Shown: piece after piece, positions 33,364-41,165 of the stretch
Layout: every line of letters begins with the position of its first letter
Position numbering within the stretch: position 1 is the stretch's first letter
Assembly (NCBI GenBank): GCA_013152385.1
Contig: JAADGL010000055.1
Coordinates: 23,666 to 87,665 of the forward strand
DNA from: Acidobacteriota bacterium
GTDB taxonomy: Bacteria; Acidobacteriota; Holophagae; Thermotomaculales; Thermotomaculaceae
DNA length: 64,000 nucleotides
Reading direction: 5' to 3'
The notes under the pieces: generated by a model
The model's database searches: none
Seen by the model: only the letters and a program-made list of their open reading frames with translations
What the model was told of the DNA's origin: nothing
Made by a program: the position numbers and the translations under genes

Positions 33364-34606
33364 TGATTCGGATGTCATGCGGGAGCAATTGAGTGAAATG
33401 CTCCGGCATATGGTTGCCGGTGGTGTTCAGATCCACGAGGCAGCAGATGGAATTTCCGGTATCAAAGCGGCCATTGAGCTGGTTCCGAATCTCATTTTCA
33501 TGGACATTGTTCTGCCGTATCTCAGCGGCTACGCGGCATCGGTGCGGCTGAAAAACATTCCCGGCCTGAAAGGTACAAAGATTGTGGGCATGACTTCGGA
33601 TGTCGGGGAAGACACCCAGGGAAAAGTTCTCAGCTGGTGCGATGATTTTCTGCCCAAACCCATTGAAGAGGAAAGCCTGAAACAAATCCTTGAGCGGCAT
33701 TTCAACTGTGTTACAGCGGCAAAACGGATCAGGGACGGCAGCCGTGCTTCTTCTTTGAAGCGCGTTACGGAAGAAATTGTCCGGCAGCTGGAGGAGCAAG
33801 TCGGGGAATTGACCCGGGCGAACCAAAAGCTGGAAAAACAAACCGGGGTGATTCGGCATTTGTACCGGGCGACAAAAAAAGCAAAGTCCAGACTAAAACG
33901 GCTCAATCAGCTTCGGGCCGATTTTACCGATCTTTTGTCCCATGAAATTAAAACTCCCCTGACAGCTGTTGCCGGATATGCGGAATGCCTGCAGATTCAG
34001 GCGGAAGATCGTCTAACGGAAGATGAGCAGGATATGCTGAAAAAGATTATGGCAGGTTCGCAACGGATTTCGATGCTGGTAAATGAAATCAGCCGGTTGA
34101 ACCAGTTAAAATTTAACCTTCGTTCCGGCCACACCGCTATTTTAGCGGATGTATTACGTGATGTTGTGAAAAGCCGGGAAGCATTTATTCGGGAAAAATC
34201 CATTCAAGTGAGTATGCATTGTGAGCCGGAGCTGATTATTGCCCTGGATGGAGCATATTTGAAAGAGATGGTGGATCATGTGGTAAAAAATGCCATCATT
34301 TTTAATATTCCCGGAGGAAGCCTGGAGATTGTATGCAGGCGGACGAAAGGAAATGTGGAAATTGAAATTACAGACAGTGGAATTGGGATTGATTCGGCTT
34401 ATCTCAATGATATTTATAATCCTTTGACGCAACTTGTGGATATTGAGCATTATCAGAGCCATCCCCTTCGGGGCCTGGGGATGGGCTTGACCGTATGCAG
34501 GGAAATGGCAAAAAATGTCGGTGGCACCATGGCGGTGGAAAGTGACGGTCCCGGAAAAGGAACCCGGGTCAGGATTCAACTTCCCACAGGGGAGGATGTT
34601 TCGTGA
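33341..34606 (+). CDS. Cytoplasmic receiver-histidine kinase
   Basis: 421 residues with no membrane segment. An N-terminal receiver (ILIIDDSD, acceptor Asp in LIFMDIVLP, Lys in FLPKP) is followed by a coiled coil (about 145-195), HisKA (LLSHEIKTPLTAVAGY) and HATPase (NAIIFN, DSGIGI, GLGMGLTVC). Start is TTG inside the end of tsaE, with GGGAG 7 nt upstream. A phosphorelay component that receives from another kinase is likely. It overlaps the next REC protein by 4 bp (GTGA). Confidence 0.87.
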   Translation: MKKILIIDDSDVMREQLSEMLRHMVAGGVQIHEAADGISGIKAAIELVPNLIFMDIVLPYLSGYAASVRLKNIPGLKGTKIVGMTSDVGEDTQGKVLSWCDDFLPKPIEEESLKQILERHFNCVTAAKRIRDGSRASSLKRVTEEIVRQLEEQVGELTRANQKLEKQTGVIRHLYRATKKAKSRLKRLNQLRADFTDLLSHEIKTPLTAVAGYAECLQIQAEDRLTEDEQDMLKKIMAGSQRISMLVNEISRLNQLKFNLRSGHTAILADVLRDVVKSREAFIREKSIQVSMHCEPELIIALDGAYLKEMVDHVVKNAIIFNIPGGSLEIVCRRTKGNVEIEITDSGIGIDSAYLNDIYNPLTQLVDIEHYQSHPLRGLGMGLTVCREMAKNVGGTMAVESDGPGKGTRVRIQLPTGEDVS

Positions 34607-35355
34607 AATCTCTGAAAAAGGCATTGGCGGTTTTTCTTGATGAAGCCTACAAAGGCACAGAAATTCCGGAACCGGTTCGGGCCCTTTCAGACAAAATTTC
34701 CGGTCTTAATAATTTTTCAGAACTTCTTGCCATTCCCGATTTGGAATCCCCGGCAGACGGAGTGGTTGCAATTCGTTTGGGCAACCATTTGTATCCCCAT
34801 ATGAAACTGGTTGTCCGCAAAGAAGGCGGACAGCTTTGTTTTGCTGTGGATACCCATGACGGGCCGGACAGAATTCCGCCAAGTTTGCCGGGTTATGAGC
34901 GATTCAGAGAGGTGATTCGGGAGAATGCCAGAATCCGGGATGCGATTCACAGTCGCTTGGCAGGCCATATGAAACAACCCGGAGCTGATAACACCCAACC
35001 CTCCAGGGGGCGCATATTAGTGGTGGACGACGAAAGTTTTGTCCGGGACATTTTGTCCCGCCTTCTCCATTCCTTCGGATTTGATACAGTGACGGCAGAC
35101 AGTGCAGATCAGGCACTTGAGCAGGTTCGCAAGAATCGTTTTTCCTGTTGTTTCCTAGACATTATGATGCCTGGGAAAAGTGGCTATCAATTCATTGAAG
35201 GACTGGAGGCGGAAGGGTTAAAAACCTTTCCCATTGTTCTGGTAACCGGAATGAATCCGAAACATATCCGGATGGATGTTGCAGAAGGGTTGATTCTGAA
35301 GCCGTTTACCGCATCAATGTTAAAAGAGCATCTTTCAGCTTTTGGCTTATTCTGA
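34603..35355 (+). CDS. Receiver protein with novel N-terminal domain
   Basis: 250 residues. Residues about 1-128 do not match a family I recognise; they contain an alternating hydrophobic segment (GVVAIRLGNHLYPHMKLVVR) suggesting a small alpha/beta domain. Residues about 137-250 are a receiver (ILVVDDE, acceptor Asp in CCFLDIMMPG, Lys in LILKPF). No DNA-binding output follows. Start is GTG overlapping the kinase stop, with GGGGAGG upstream. Probably the direct phosphorylation partner of the preceding kinase. Confidence 0.8.
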   Translation: MKSLKKALAVFLDEAYKGTEIPEPVRALSDKISGLNNFSELLAIPDLESPADGVVAIRLGNHLYPHMKLVVRKEGGQLCFAVDTHDGPDRIPPSLPGYERFREVIRENARIRDAIHSRLAGHMKQPGADNTQPSRGRILVVDDESFVRDILSRLLHSFGFDTVTADSADQALEQVRKNRFSCCFLDIMMPGKSGYQFIEGLEAEGLKTFPIVLVTGMNPKHIRMDVAEGLILKPFTASMLKEHLSAFGLF

Positions 35356-35730
35356 TCGGTTCAGCCAGCCGGTCACAAATTTTGAAATTCCTTCTTTCTG
35401 AGTTTCTGAAATATCAATGAAGCGGCAGCCGGCAAGAATATGTTCCATTCCCGGTTCATTGATTGTGTGCCGCACCTGCAACCGGATATTGTGAAGAAAA
35501 TGAAGTTCTTCCGGCTCAAATACCCGCACAAGCAAAATTTCGTGCCCTGCTTTCACATCTTCCAGTGCTTCTTTCTGGCCGATAAAGCTGATCCCTCCGG
35601 CACTGAGGCTGAGAACATTGGTGGACATGGAAAACTTTTCCGGTTCCGGAAGCTGAAATACGGCAAAAATGCTGTCCCTTACAGTAAAATATGCCCGGGG
35701 GTGTTTTCTTCTCTCAATTCCCTGTACCAT
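35347..35730 (-). CDS. PilZ-domain protein
   Basis: 127 residues. The cyclic di-GMP-binding PilZ pattern is present: ERRKHPRAYF (RxxxR) at the N-terminus and, about 30 residues later, LSLSAGG where the usual motif is (D/N)xSxxG, so the first residue is not acidic. Binding may be weaker or lost. It overlaps the convergent receiver gene by 9 bp, and follows the MBL-fold gene by 15 bp. SD AAGGAGGAAAC precedes the ATG. The HD-GYP protein at 25 kb is the other c-di-GMP-type gene here. Confidence 0.82.
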   Translation of the reverse strand: MVQGIERRKHPRAYFTVRDSIFAVFQLPEPEKFSMSTNVLSLSAGGISFIGQKEALEDVKAGHEILLVRVFEPEELHFLHNIRLQVRHTINEPGMEHILAGCRFIDISETQKEGISKFVTGWLNRSE

Positions 35731-35745
35731 GTTTCCTCCTTAGGT

Positions 35746-36375
35746 TTATGAAATTTGAATAAACGGATTGAATTTTTTCTCATGTCCGATTGTGCTTTCC
35801 GGGCCGTGTCCGGGAAAAACCCGTGTGTCATCAGGCAGGGAAAGCAGTTTTTCTCTGATGGAAGAAAGCAGCAGGCCCGTGTCTCCCCCCGGCAGGTCGG
35901 TTCTCCCGATACTTTCCCTGAAAAGCGCATCTCCGGTAAAAACACCGGTTCCGGGGATATGAAAACTGACGCTTCCCGGCGTGTGCCCCGGGGTATGCAA
36001 AATATGAATCGGGGTTTCATTCAACTTAATGGTGTCTCTGTCTGCCAGCCATTCATCCGGTTCAGGGGGGATGTGAGCATGAAGAATCTCCTGATACGGA
36101 TTTCCCGCCACATGATTCAGAAAACCCCGGTCTTTTTCGTGCATCCGTACCGGACAGTTGAGTTTCTGTTTCAAAGGAGCCAGCGCGGCAATATGGTCAA
36201 TATGGCCATGGGTAAGGAGAATCGCTTTTGCCCGGAACCCGCTTTTCAGCAGTTTATCGAAAACCGGAGATATGGCCGGGGTGTCAATAACGATGAACTC
36301 CATCATTTCAGTATCCTTCAAAATGAAACAGTTCACTTGAAAGGCACCCAGCGGAATGGTTTTTACCTCAATCAT
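35746..36375 (-). CDS. Metallo-beta-lactamase-fold hydrolase (glyoxalase II-like)
   Basis: 209 residues. The metal site motif THGHIDH (about 55-61) is followed by HTPGHTPGSVSF, FTGDALFRESIGRTDL and PGHGPESTIGHEK, the pattern of the glyoxalase II-like / YcbL subfamily. It may hydrolyse thioesters such as S-lactoylglutathione analogues; the true substrate is unknown. Start ATG overlaps the preceding zinc-ribbon gene by 8 bp. Confidence 0.88.
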   Translation of the reverse strand: MIEVKTIPLGAFQVNCFILKDTEMMEFIVIDTPAISPVFDKLLKSGFRAKAILLTHGHIDHIAALAPLKQKLNCPVRMHEKDRGFLNHVAGNPYQEILHAHIPPEPDEWLADRDTIKLNETPIHILHTPGHTPGSVSFHIPGTGVFTGDALFRESIGRTDLPGGDTGLLLSSIREKLLSLPDDTRVFPGHGPESTIGHEKKFNPFIQIS

Positions 36376-36595
36376 TGCCTAACTCCATTTCCTTTTTCAG
36401 TTTCTGACGGTGGCCGCATGACGGGCAACGTACAAATCTGTACCTGAACCGATAAGGAATGAACAGAAAAAAGCCGCTGAATTTCCGGATGGACACAGGC
36501 GATTGAATGATGTTCCCGCATTTTCTGCACCGAACCATAACCATTTCGGATTTCTGTATCTCATCTTTTACCTGGTGCCAGAAAAGAAAAAACAT
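36368..36595 (-). CDS. Small two-CxxC zinc-ribbon protein
   Basis: 75 residues. Two cysteine pairs, CRKCGN (about 22) and CPSCGH (about 57), separated by an aromatic-rich stretch, make a zinc ribbon or rubredoxin-like knuckle likely. ATG shares its A with the uvrD stop (TGATG), so it is translated by coupling. Family not recognised. A nucleic-acid binding or chaperone role is possible from context only. Confidence 0.65.
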   Translation of the reverse strand: MFFLFWHQVKDEIQKSEMVMVRCRKCGNIIQSPVSIRKFSGFFLFIPYRFRYRFVRCPSCGHRQKLKKEMELGND

Positions 36596-38718
36596 CAATC
36601 CTTCTTCAGCTGAACCGCACGGCTATTCAATACCTTGATTCCTATTCTATTAAATTTTACCACTATCCGGTTACCATTGACAACATTCAGTACAATTCCT
36701 TCACCGTAGGTATGATGGAAAACCCGGCTGCCTTTGTGAACCCCGGATTGAGTATCCGTTCTGTTCTTATTCAAATCATCCGATGTTCTGCCGGGGGAAG
36801 AATGGGATGCCGTGAGCAGTCCGGATTGTATGTTCGCCATTGCCGGGCGATTGACAGTCAGCAATTCCATTGGGATTTCCCGGATAAACCGGGACATTTT
36901 TTTTCGGTTCATTTCCCATTTCCATCCCCGTTCTCTGGAGAATGTCAGGTACAAATTCTGCTTGGCACGGGTAATGGCCACATACATCAGACGGCGTTCC
37001 TCCTCCAGTTCCCTGCTGGATCCCATTGTCCGCTGGTTGGGAAAGGTTCCTTCCTCCAGCCCGCACACAAAAACAGAATGGAATTCCAGCCCTTTGGCAC
37101 AGTGGATTGTCATCAGATTAACCCTGTCGTCATCTTCAATTTCATCCGTGTCGGACAGGAGGGAGACATTGTCCAGAAACCCGTTCAGAGAGGGAGATTC
37201 TTCGACAGCGATGTAATCTCCTACCACTGTAATCAGTTCTGACAGGTTTTCCATGCGGGTTTCCGCTTCCAGTGCATCCTCTTCGGTTTTCAGCATTTCA
37301 ATATATCCGATTCTTTCAATCAAATCCCGCAAAAAATCCGGGTCAAACCGGTCTTTTCTTTTGCGGAAATCTTCAATGATATGATGTAATTCATCCAATT
37401 CCCGTTTTCTCGGAAACCGGTCCGGAAGATGTTCAATAGCTGTGTACAGAACCGGGTTGACATTTTCCAGTTTTTCTATGGTTGCCGGCCCGATTTTTCG
37501 CCGGGGTACATTTACAATCCGTTGAAAAGAAAGGTTGTCTGAGGGATTCCGAATAACCCGCAGGTAGCCCAGAATGTCTTTAATTTCTTTTCGTTCGTAA
37601 AACTTGTATCCGCCGACAATTCTGTAGGGGATATTTCTTTTGCGAAAGGCATCTTCCATGGCCCGGGAGAGGTAGTTTGCCCGGTACAGCACGGCAATGG
37701 AGCGATACGCGATGCCCTGCTGATGTAGAGCGGACACCTGTTTTGCGATAAAATTTCCTTCTTCCCGGGGAAAGGGCGCTTCATACAATACAAAGTCTCC
37801 TTCCGTATGAATGTCGGAGCGGAGAACTTTGGGGTTTCTCATGGAATTATGAGAAATAACGGCATTTGCAATATCCAGAATTCGACTTGTTGACCTGTAG
37901 TTTTCTTCAAGTTTGATAATTCGGCAGTTTTCAAAGTCCCGGGGAAATTTCAGGATATTTTCGAAATCCGCTCCCCGCCACCCGTAGATGGACTGGTCTT
38001 CATCACCAACCGCACAGATATGGACAGTTTTGTCGGCAAGAAGCCGGATGAGACGGTACTGAATTGCATTGGTGTCCTGAAATTCATCCACCAGGATGTA
38101 GGGAAACCTTTCCTGATAGTGGGCGAGAATGCCGGGATTCTGCTCAAAAACCGCTACTGTGTTCAACAGAAGGTCGTCGAAATCCATCAAATCATTTTCC
38201 CGGAGAGCAGCGTCGTAGTGGTCCAGAATTTCATCAATACCGGGAAGCTGTTCCAGTTTCCTGTCACTGGCACTTTTGTTTTTTACGGAGGAAATCAGGG
38301 CCTGCACTTTTTTCGGAGCGTATTCTTTGCGGTTCTTTCTGCCACTTTCGGACAGAATCCGTTTAATCAGCGACAGTGCGTCAGCGGAGTCGCAGACAGA
38401 AAAATCATTGCTGTATCCCAGCATTACCGCTTCCCGCCTCAGAATTCTGAGGCAGAGGGAATGAAAAGTGGAAATGGTTGTGCCGATCTGCGGCCGGTCC
38501 AGCATCTCCATTGCCCGATGTTTCATTTCGCCTGCGGCTTTGTTGGTAAACGTCACGGCGAGAATCTGACTTTCCGGAACAAACTCTTCCCGGACAAGGT
38601 GAGTGATTTTACAGGTGATAACCCGTGTTTTTCCGCTTCCCGCGCCGGCAATGACCAGAAGCGGCCCTTTTGTGCAGGAAACAGCTTCCCGCTGGTCCCG
38701 GTTCAGTTTTACATTCAT
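36595..38718 (-). CDS. UvrD/PcrA-type DNA helicase
   Basis: 707 residues of superfamily 1A. Helicase motifs are all visible: AGAGSGKTRVI (Walker A, about 24-34), FTNKAAGEMK, ISTFHSLCLRIL, VDEFQDTN, VGDEDQSIYGWRGAD, EENYRS, MTIHCAKGLEF and RRLMYVAITRAK. The C-terminal 50 residues have the PcrA/UvrD-type HHTYGEGIV Tudor-like segment (HxxYGxG), which contacts RNA polymerase in known homologues. ATG at 38718 follows GGAG by 9 nt; a TTG at 38733 is less likely. Mfd, also a transcription-repair coupling factor, is 2.4 kb away. Confidence 0.93.
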   Translation of the reverse strand: MNVKLNRDQREAVSCTKGPLLVIAGAGSGKTRVITCKITHLVREEFVPESQILAVTFTNKAAGEMKHRAMEMLDRPQIGTTISTFHSLCLRILRREAVMLGYSNDFSVCDSADALSLIKRILSESGRKNRKEYAPKKVQALISSVKNKSASDRKLEQLPGIDEILDHYDAALRENDLMDFDDLLLNTVAVFEQNPGILAHYQERFPYILVDEFQDTNAIQYRLIRLLADKTVHICAVGDEDQSIYGWRGADFENILKFPRDFENCRIIKLEENYRSTSRILDIANAVISHNSMRNPKVLRSDIHTEGDFVLYEAPFPREEGNFIAKQVSALHQQGIAYRSIAVLYRANYLSRAMEDAFRKRNIPYRIVGGYKFYERKEIKDILGYLRVIRNPSDNLSFQRIVNVPRRKIGPATIEKLENVNPVLYTAIEHLPDRFPRKRELDELHHIIEDFRKRKDRFDPDFLRDLIERIGYIEMLKTEEDALEAETRMENLSELITVVGDYIAVEESPSLNGFLDNVSLLSDTDEIEDDDRVNLMTIHCAKGLEFHSVFVCGLEEGTFPNQRTMGSSRELEEERRLMYVAITRAKQNLYLTFSRERGWKWEMNRKKMSRFIREIPMELLTVNRPAMANIQSGLLTASHSSPGRTSDDLNKNRTDTQSGVHKGSRVFHHTYGEGIVLNVVNGNRIVVKFNRIGIKVLNSRAVQLKKD

Positions 38719-38761
38719 TTTTCTATTCTCCAAAAGGCGCAGGGGGCCGCCCCGCCCGGGG

Positions 38762-39328
38762 TCAATTCGTGTCTGTGTTTGTTTCCTGTCCGACGGTAAA
38801 TTCTTTGTTTAAGTCAAAATAGTACCATTTCTCTGTGCCGTTGGGGAGCTGTTCCCGTCTTTCGGGAAAACCGTATTTCCGAAGAATTTTATAGCGCCGG
38901 GAAGATGGGTTCAATGCTTTCAGGACAATTTGAAGGTCACTCCACAGAGGATTGGTTTTCAATACCCGGTTTACAATAATTTCCGTTCCTTTTTTGACCT
39001 GTTTTGTGATATTTTCCGGTTCCGGGCGGAGGAATTGGGCGAAATCAAACCCGTCTCCATGAAAATAAAGGTAGAATCGGTTAAAATAATGATCTACATT
39101 GAGGGAGAGTTGATAGAGGCCGTGGGCGTCTGTTTTTGTGCTGACGGTTTTGCTTTCCACTTCCTGATATTTCAGGTTCCGGAAATTGAAAACCACCCGC
39201 TTCATCACCAGATAAACCGGAGAGTCTGCAACGGGATTTCCCGCCTCATCGGAAACATTCCCTTTTATTTCAATCGCCGTTGCGGAAATACTGACCAATA
39301 AAAAAATCAGAAGAACAGCTTGCTTCAT
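38762..39328 (-). CDS. Secreted carboxypeptidase-regulatory-like domain protein
   Basis: 188 residues. A signal peptide (KQAVLLIFLLVSISATA) is followed by GNVSDEAGNPVADSPVYLV and DAHGLYQLSL, typical of the carboxypeptidase regulatory (transthyretin-like) beta fold found in cell-surface proteins. The C-terminal third (KILRKYGFPERREQL...KWYYFD) resembles SmpA/BamE-like short repeats but too weakly to name. Overlaps the LolA-like gene by 4 bp (ATGA), GGAGGGAG upstream. Likely periplasmic partner of the LolA-like protein. Confidence 0.65.
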   Translation of the reverse strand: MKQAVLLIFLLVSISATAIEIKGNVSDEAGNPVADSPVYLVMKRVVFNFRNLKYQEVESKTVSTKTDAHGLYQLSLNVDHYFNRFYLYFHGDGFDFAQFLRPEPENITKQVKKGTEIIVNRVLKTNPLWSDLQIVLKALNPSSRRYKILRKYGFPERREQLPNGTEKWYYFDLNKEFTVGQETNTDTN

Positions 39329-39882
39329 TTTACTCCCTCCGGATTAAAAAGTTGTGGCGACAGATGAATTCCGGCGCGGAAATCGGAAAACTTGTAGGTG
39401 ATCACCTGGTCGCTTTCGTCAATAATTTCAATTTTTACCGGCCTTGAGCCGCTTTTATCCAGCGTTAGTTTCAACATGGTAAAGGGTGTGTCCGGTGCCT
39501 GTTTTCGCGGGACCAGGCGGTAGGTGAGGGGAGAGTCCGAGAGTTTTTTCATCACAAACGCTGTTTTAATTGCGTCCCGGTTAATCAGCAGCTGAAGAAA
39601 GGGATTGGATTTAATCTCATCCCATTTGAATACCAGCGGCTGGGCTTCCCCTTCGGAAAATTGATAGATGTTCCGGCAATCCCCGATGGTGATTCTTTTT
39701 TCGTTTGTTGTGTATTCAAAACGGAATTTACAGCCTTGAACCGACAGAATTCCGGAATCTGTGATTTCCGGAAACAGCGGGCTGACAGTTTTCTGTTCAA
39801 AATGGACCTGGAAACTGTCCAGCTTGATAAAGGAAGCGGGGAACTGCATCAGAAGGAACGGGAGTAAAAAAAGAATTTTCAT
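39325..39882 (-). CDS. LolA-like periplasmic lipoprotein carrier
   Basis: 185 residues with a signal peptide (MKILFLLPFLLMQFPASF). The body shows the LolA-type order of strands: SFQVHFEQKTVSP, SGILSVQGCKFRFEY, then a C-terminal YKFSDFRAGIHLSPQLFNP. LolA shuttles lipoproteins from inner to outer membrane. A lone LolA-like domain beside an MglA GTPase is unusual; the typical lolCDE genes are absent. Overlaps the GTPase gene by 4 bp. Confidence 0.72.
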   Translation of the reverse strand: MKILFLLPFLLMQFPASFIKLDSFQVHFEQKTVSPLFPEITDSGILSVQGCKFRFEYTTNEKRITIGDCRNIYQFSEGEAQPLVFKWDEIKSNPFLQLLINRDAIKTAFVMKKLSDSPLTYRLVPRKQAPDTPFTMLKLTLDKSGSRPVKIEIIDESDQVITYKFSDFRAGIHLSPQLFNPEGVK

Positions 39883-41027
39883 GACTCCAAATCAATTAAC
39901 AGTTTCATCAGTGCCTTCCGGGTGCTGCCTTTTTTCTGCAGCTGAGTGGTAAATTGCTGCATGTCGATTACTTCTCCCGATTCGTCTTTGAATTCAATGA
40001 TAATGTTGGCTTTGCTGATTTCTTTGAATTCTTCGGGTTTATAGGAAAACTTCATCTTTTTGATAAATGTCTGTTTGGATGGAACCAGCCCGTTCAGCAG
40101 TTCATCCACATCCATGGAAGTTTTGATTTTCTTTTTCTTTTTCGGTGCTGCCGGTTCATCCATCAGGTCATCCATTGTCAGTTGAGGAGCGTCATGGACA
40201 GGAGCCGGTTTCGGTTTTATTTCGGATTTTTCAGCTTCCAAGGTGACGGGATGAATCCCCGCACCGCTTTTGGAACTTTCCTGAAGGTAAGTGGCACTGA
40301 CTTCCCGAATGGGGGGTTCCGTTTTTTCTGCGGCCGGTTCCTCTTTTGCGGGAGGGGTTGGCCGGGGTTGAGTTTTCACAGCGGCTTCTGCGGTTTTTCC
40401 CGGTGAGGGAGAAGCCGGTTGTGTTTTTTTCTCAGGAGTTGCCATTTTCCTTTTGACTGCCAGCAGGGTATGTTTGGATGCCAGTTTAAGTGTTTCAAAC
40501 ACACCGGTGCCGTTGATGGCGGAAGATTCCACATAGGGCAGATTGTCCACATTCAATTTTGCGTTGAGTTCGTCCACGGGGACAATATTTTTCAAGTCCC
40601 GTTTGTTGTACTGGAGAACAATGGGAATAGAATGAAAATCCACATCCAGTTCTCTCAGGTTCTCTTTCATGTTCTCAAAACTTTCAATATTGGCATCCAG
40701 CATGGGAACCTGAGAATCCGCTACGAAAATAATACCGTCAACGCCTTTTAATACCAGTTTCCGGGTGGAATTATAAAAGACCTGGCCCGGTACGGTATAG
40801 AGCTGAAAACGGGTTTTGAAACCACCGATGACCCCCACATCAATGGGCAGAAGATCAAAAAACAGGGTTCTGTCGGTTTCAGTTTCAAGGCTGACCATTT
40901 CTCCCCGGGAATTGGATGCAGTTTTTGAGTAAATGTATTCCAGATTGGTGGTTTTGCCGCACAGACCGGGGCCGTAATAAACGACTTTAATCACCATTTG
41001 CATGGTGGAATAGTTGAAAAAAACCAA
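39879..41027 (-). CDS. MglA-like small GTPase with C-terminal extension
   Basis: 382 residues. Residues about 1-195 are an MglA/Ras-like GTPase: YYGPGLCGKTTNLEYIY (P-loop), TVPGQVFY (replaces DxxGQ) and QYNKRDL (NKxD). MglA sets cell polarity in gliding and twitching bacteria. It is followed by a Pro/Ala/Lys-rich linker (about 200-300) and an unrecognised C-terminal domain (about 300-382). Start is TTG at 41027 because AGGAGG lies 5 nt upstream and the extra residues match MglA N-termini; the next ATG lacks a ribosome site. No MglB gene is seen. Confidence 0.85.
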   Translation of the reverse strand: MVFFNYSTMQMVIKVVYYGPGLCGKTTNLEYIYSKTASNSRGEMVSLETETDRTLFFDLLPIDVGVIGGFKTRFQLYTVPGQVFYNSTRKLVLKGVDGIIFVADSQVPMLDANIESFENMKENLRELDVDFHSIPIVLQYNKRDLKNIVPVDELNAKLNVDNLPYVESSAINGTGVFETLKLASKHTLLAVKRKMATPEKKTQPASPSPGKTAEAAVKTQPRPTPPAKEEPAAEKTEPPIREVSATYLQESSKSGAGIHPVTLEAEKSEIKPKPAPVHDAPQLTMDDLMDEPAAPKKKKKIKTSMDVDELLNGLVPSKQTFIKKMKFSYKPEEFKEISKANIIIEFKDESGEVIDMQQFTTQLQKKGSTRKALMKLLIDLES

Positions 41028-41056
41028 CCCGGCCTCCTGAAGTCAAAATCCAAGTC

Positions 41057-41086
41057 ATTGTAACACGCTGATTTGTTAAACGTCAA
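41057..41086 (-). promoter_or_regulatory. Sigma-70 promoter of the mglA-like operon
   Basis: On this strand TTGACG (41086-41081), an 18-bp spacer and TACAAT (41062-41057) lie about 30 bp upstream of the GTPase start. It would drive a long operon through the LolA-like gene, uvrD and on to the PilZ gene, as all gaps are under 30 bp. Confidence 0.65.
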
Positions 41087-41165
41087 GAATTCAAAATAAT
41101 TTATGCCGTTGGAATGAAAGGTGCCGGCCGGCAGTGGATGGGAGACTGTGATGGTTGCGGGCGGG

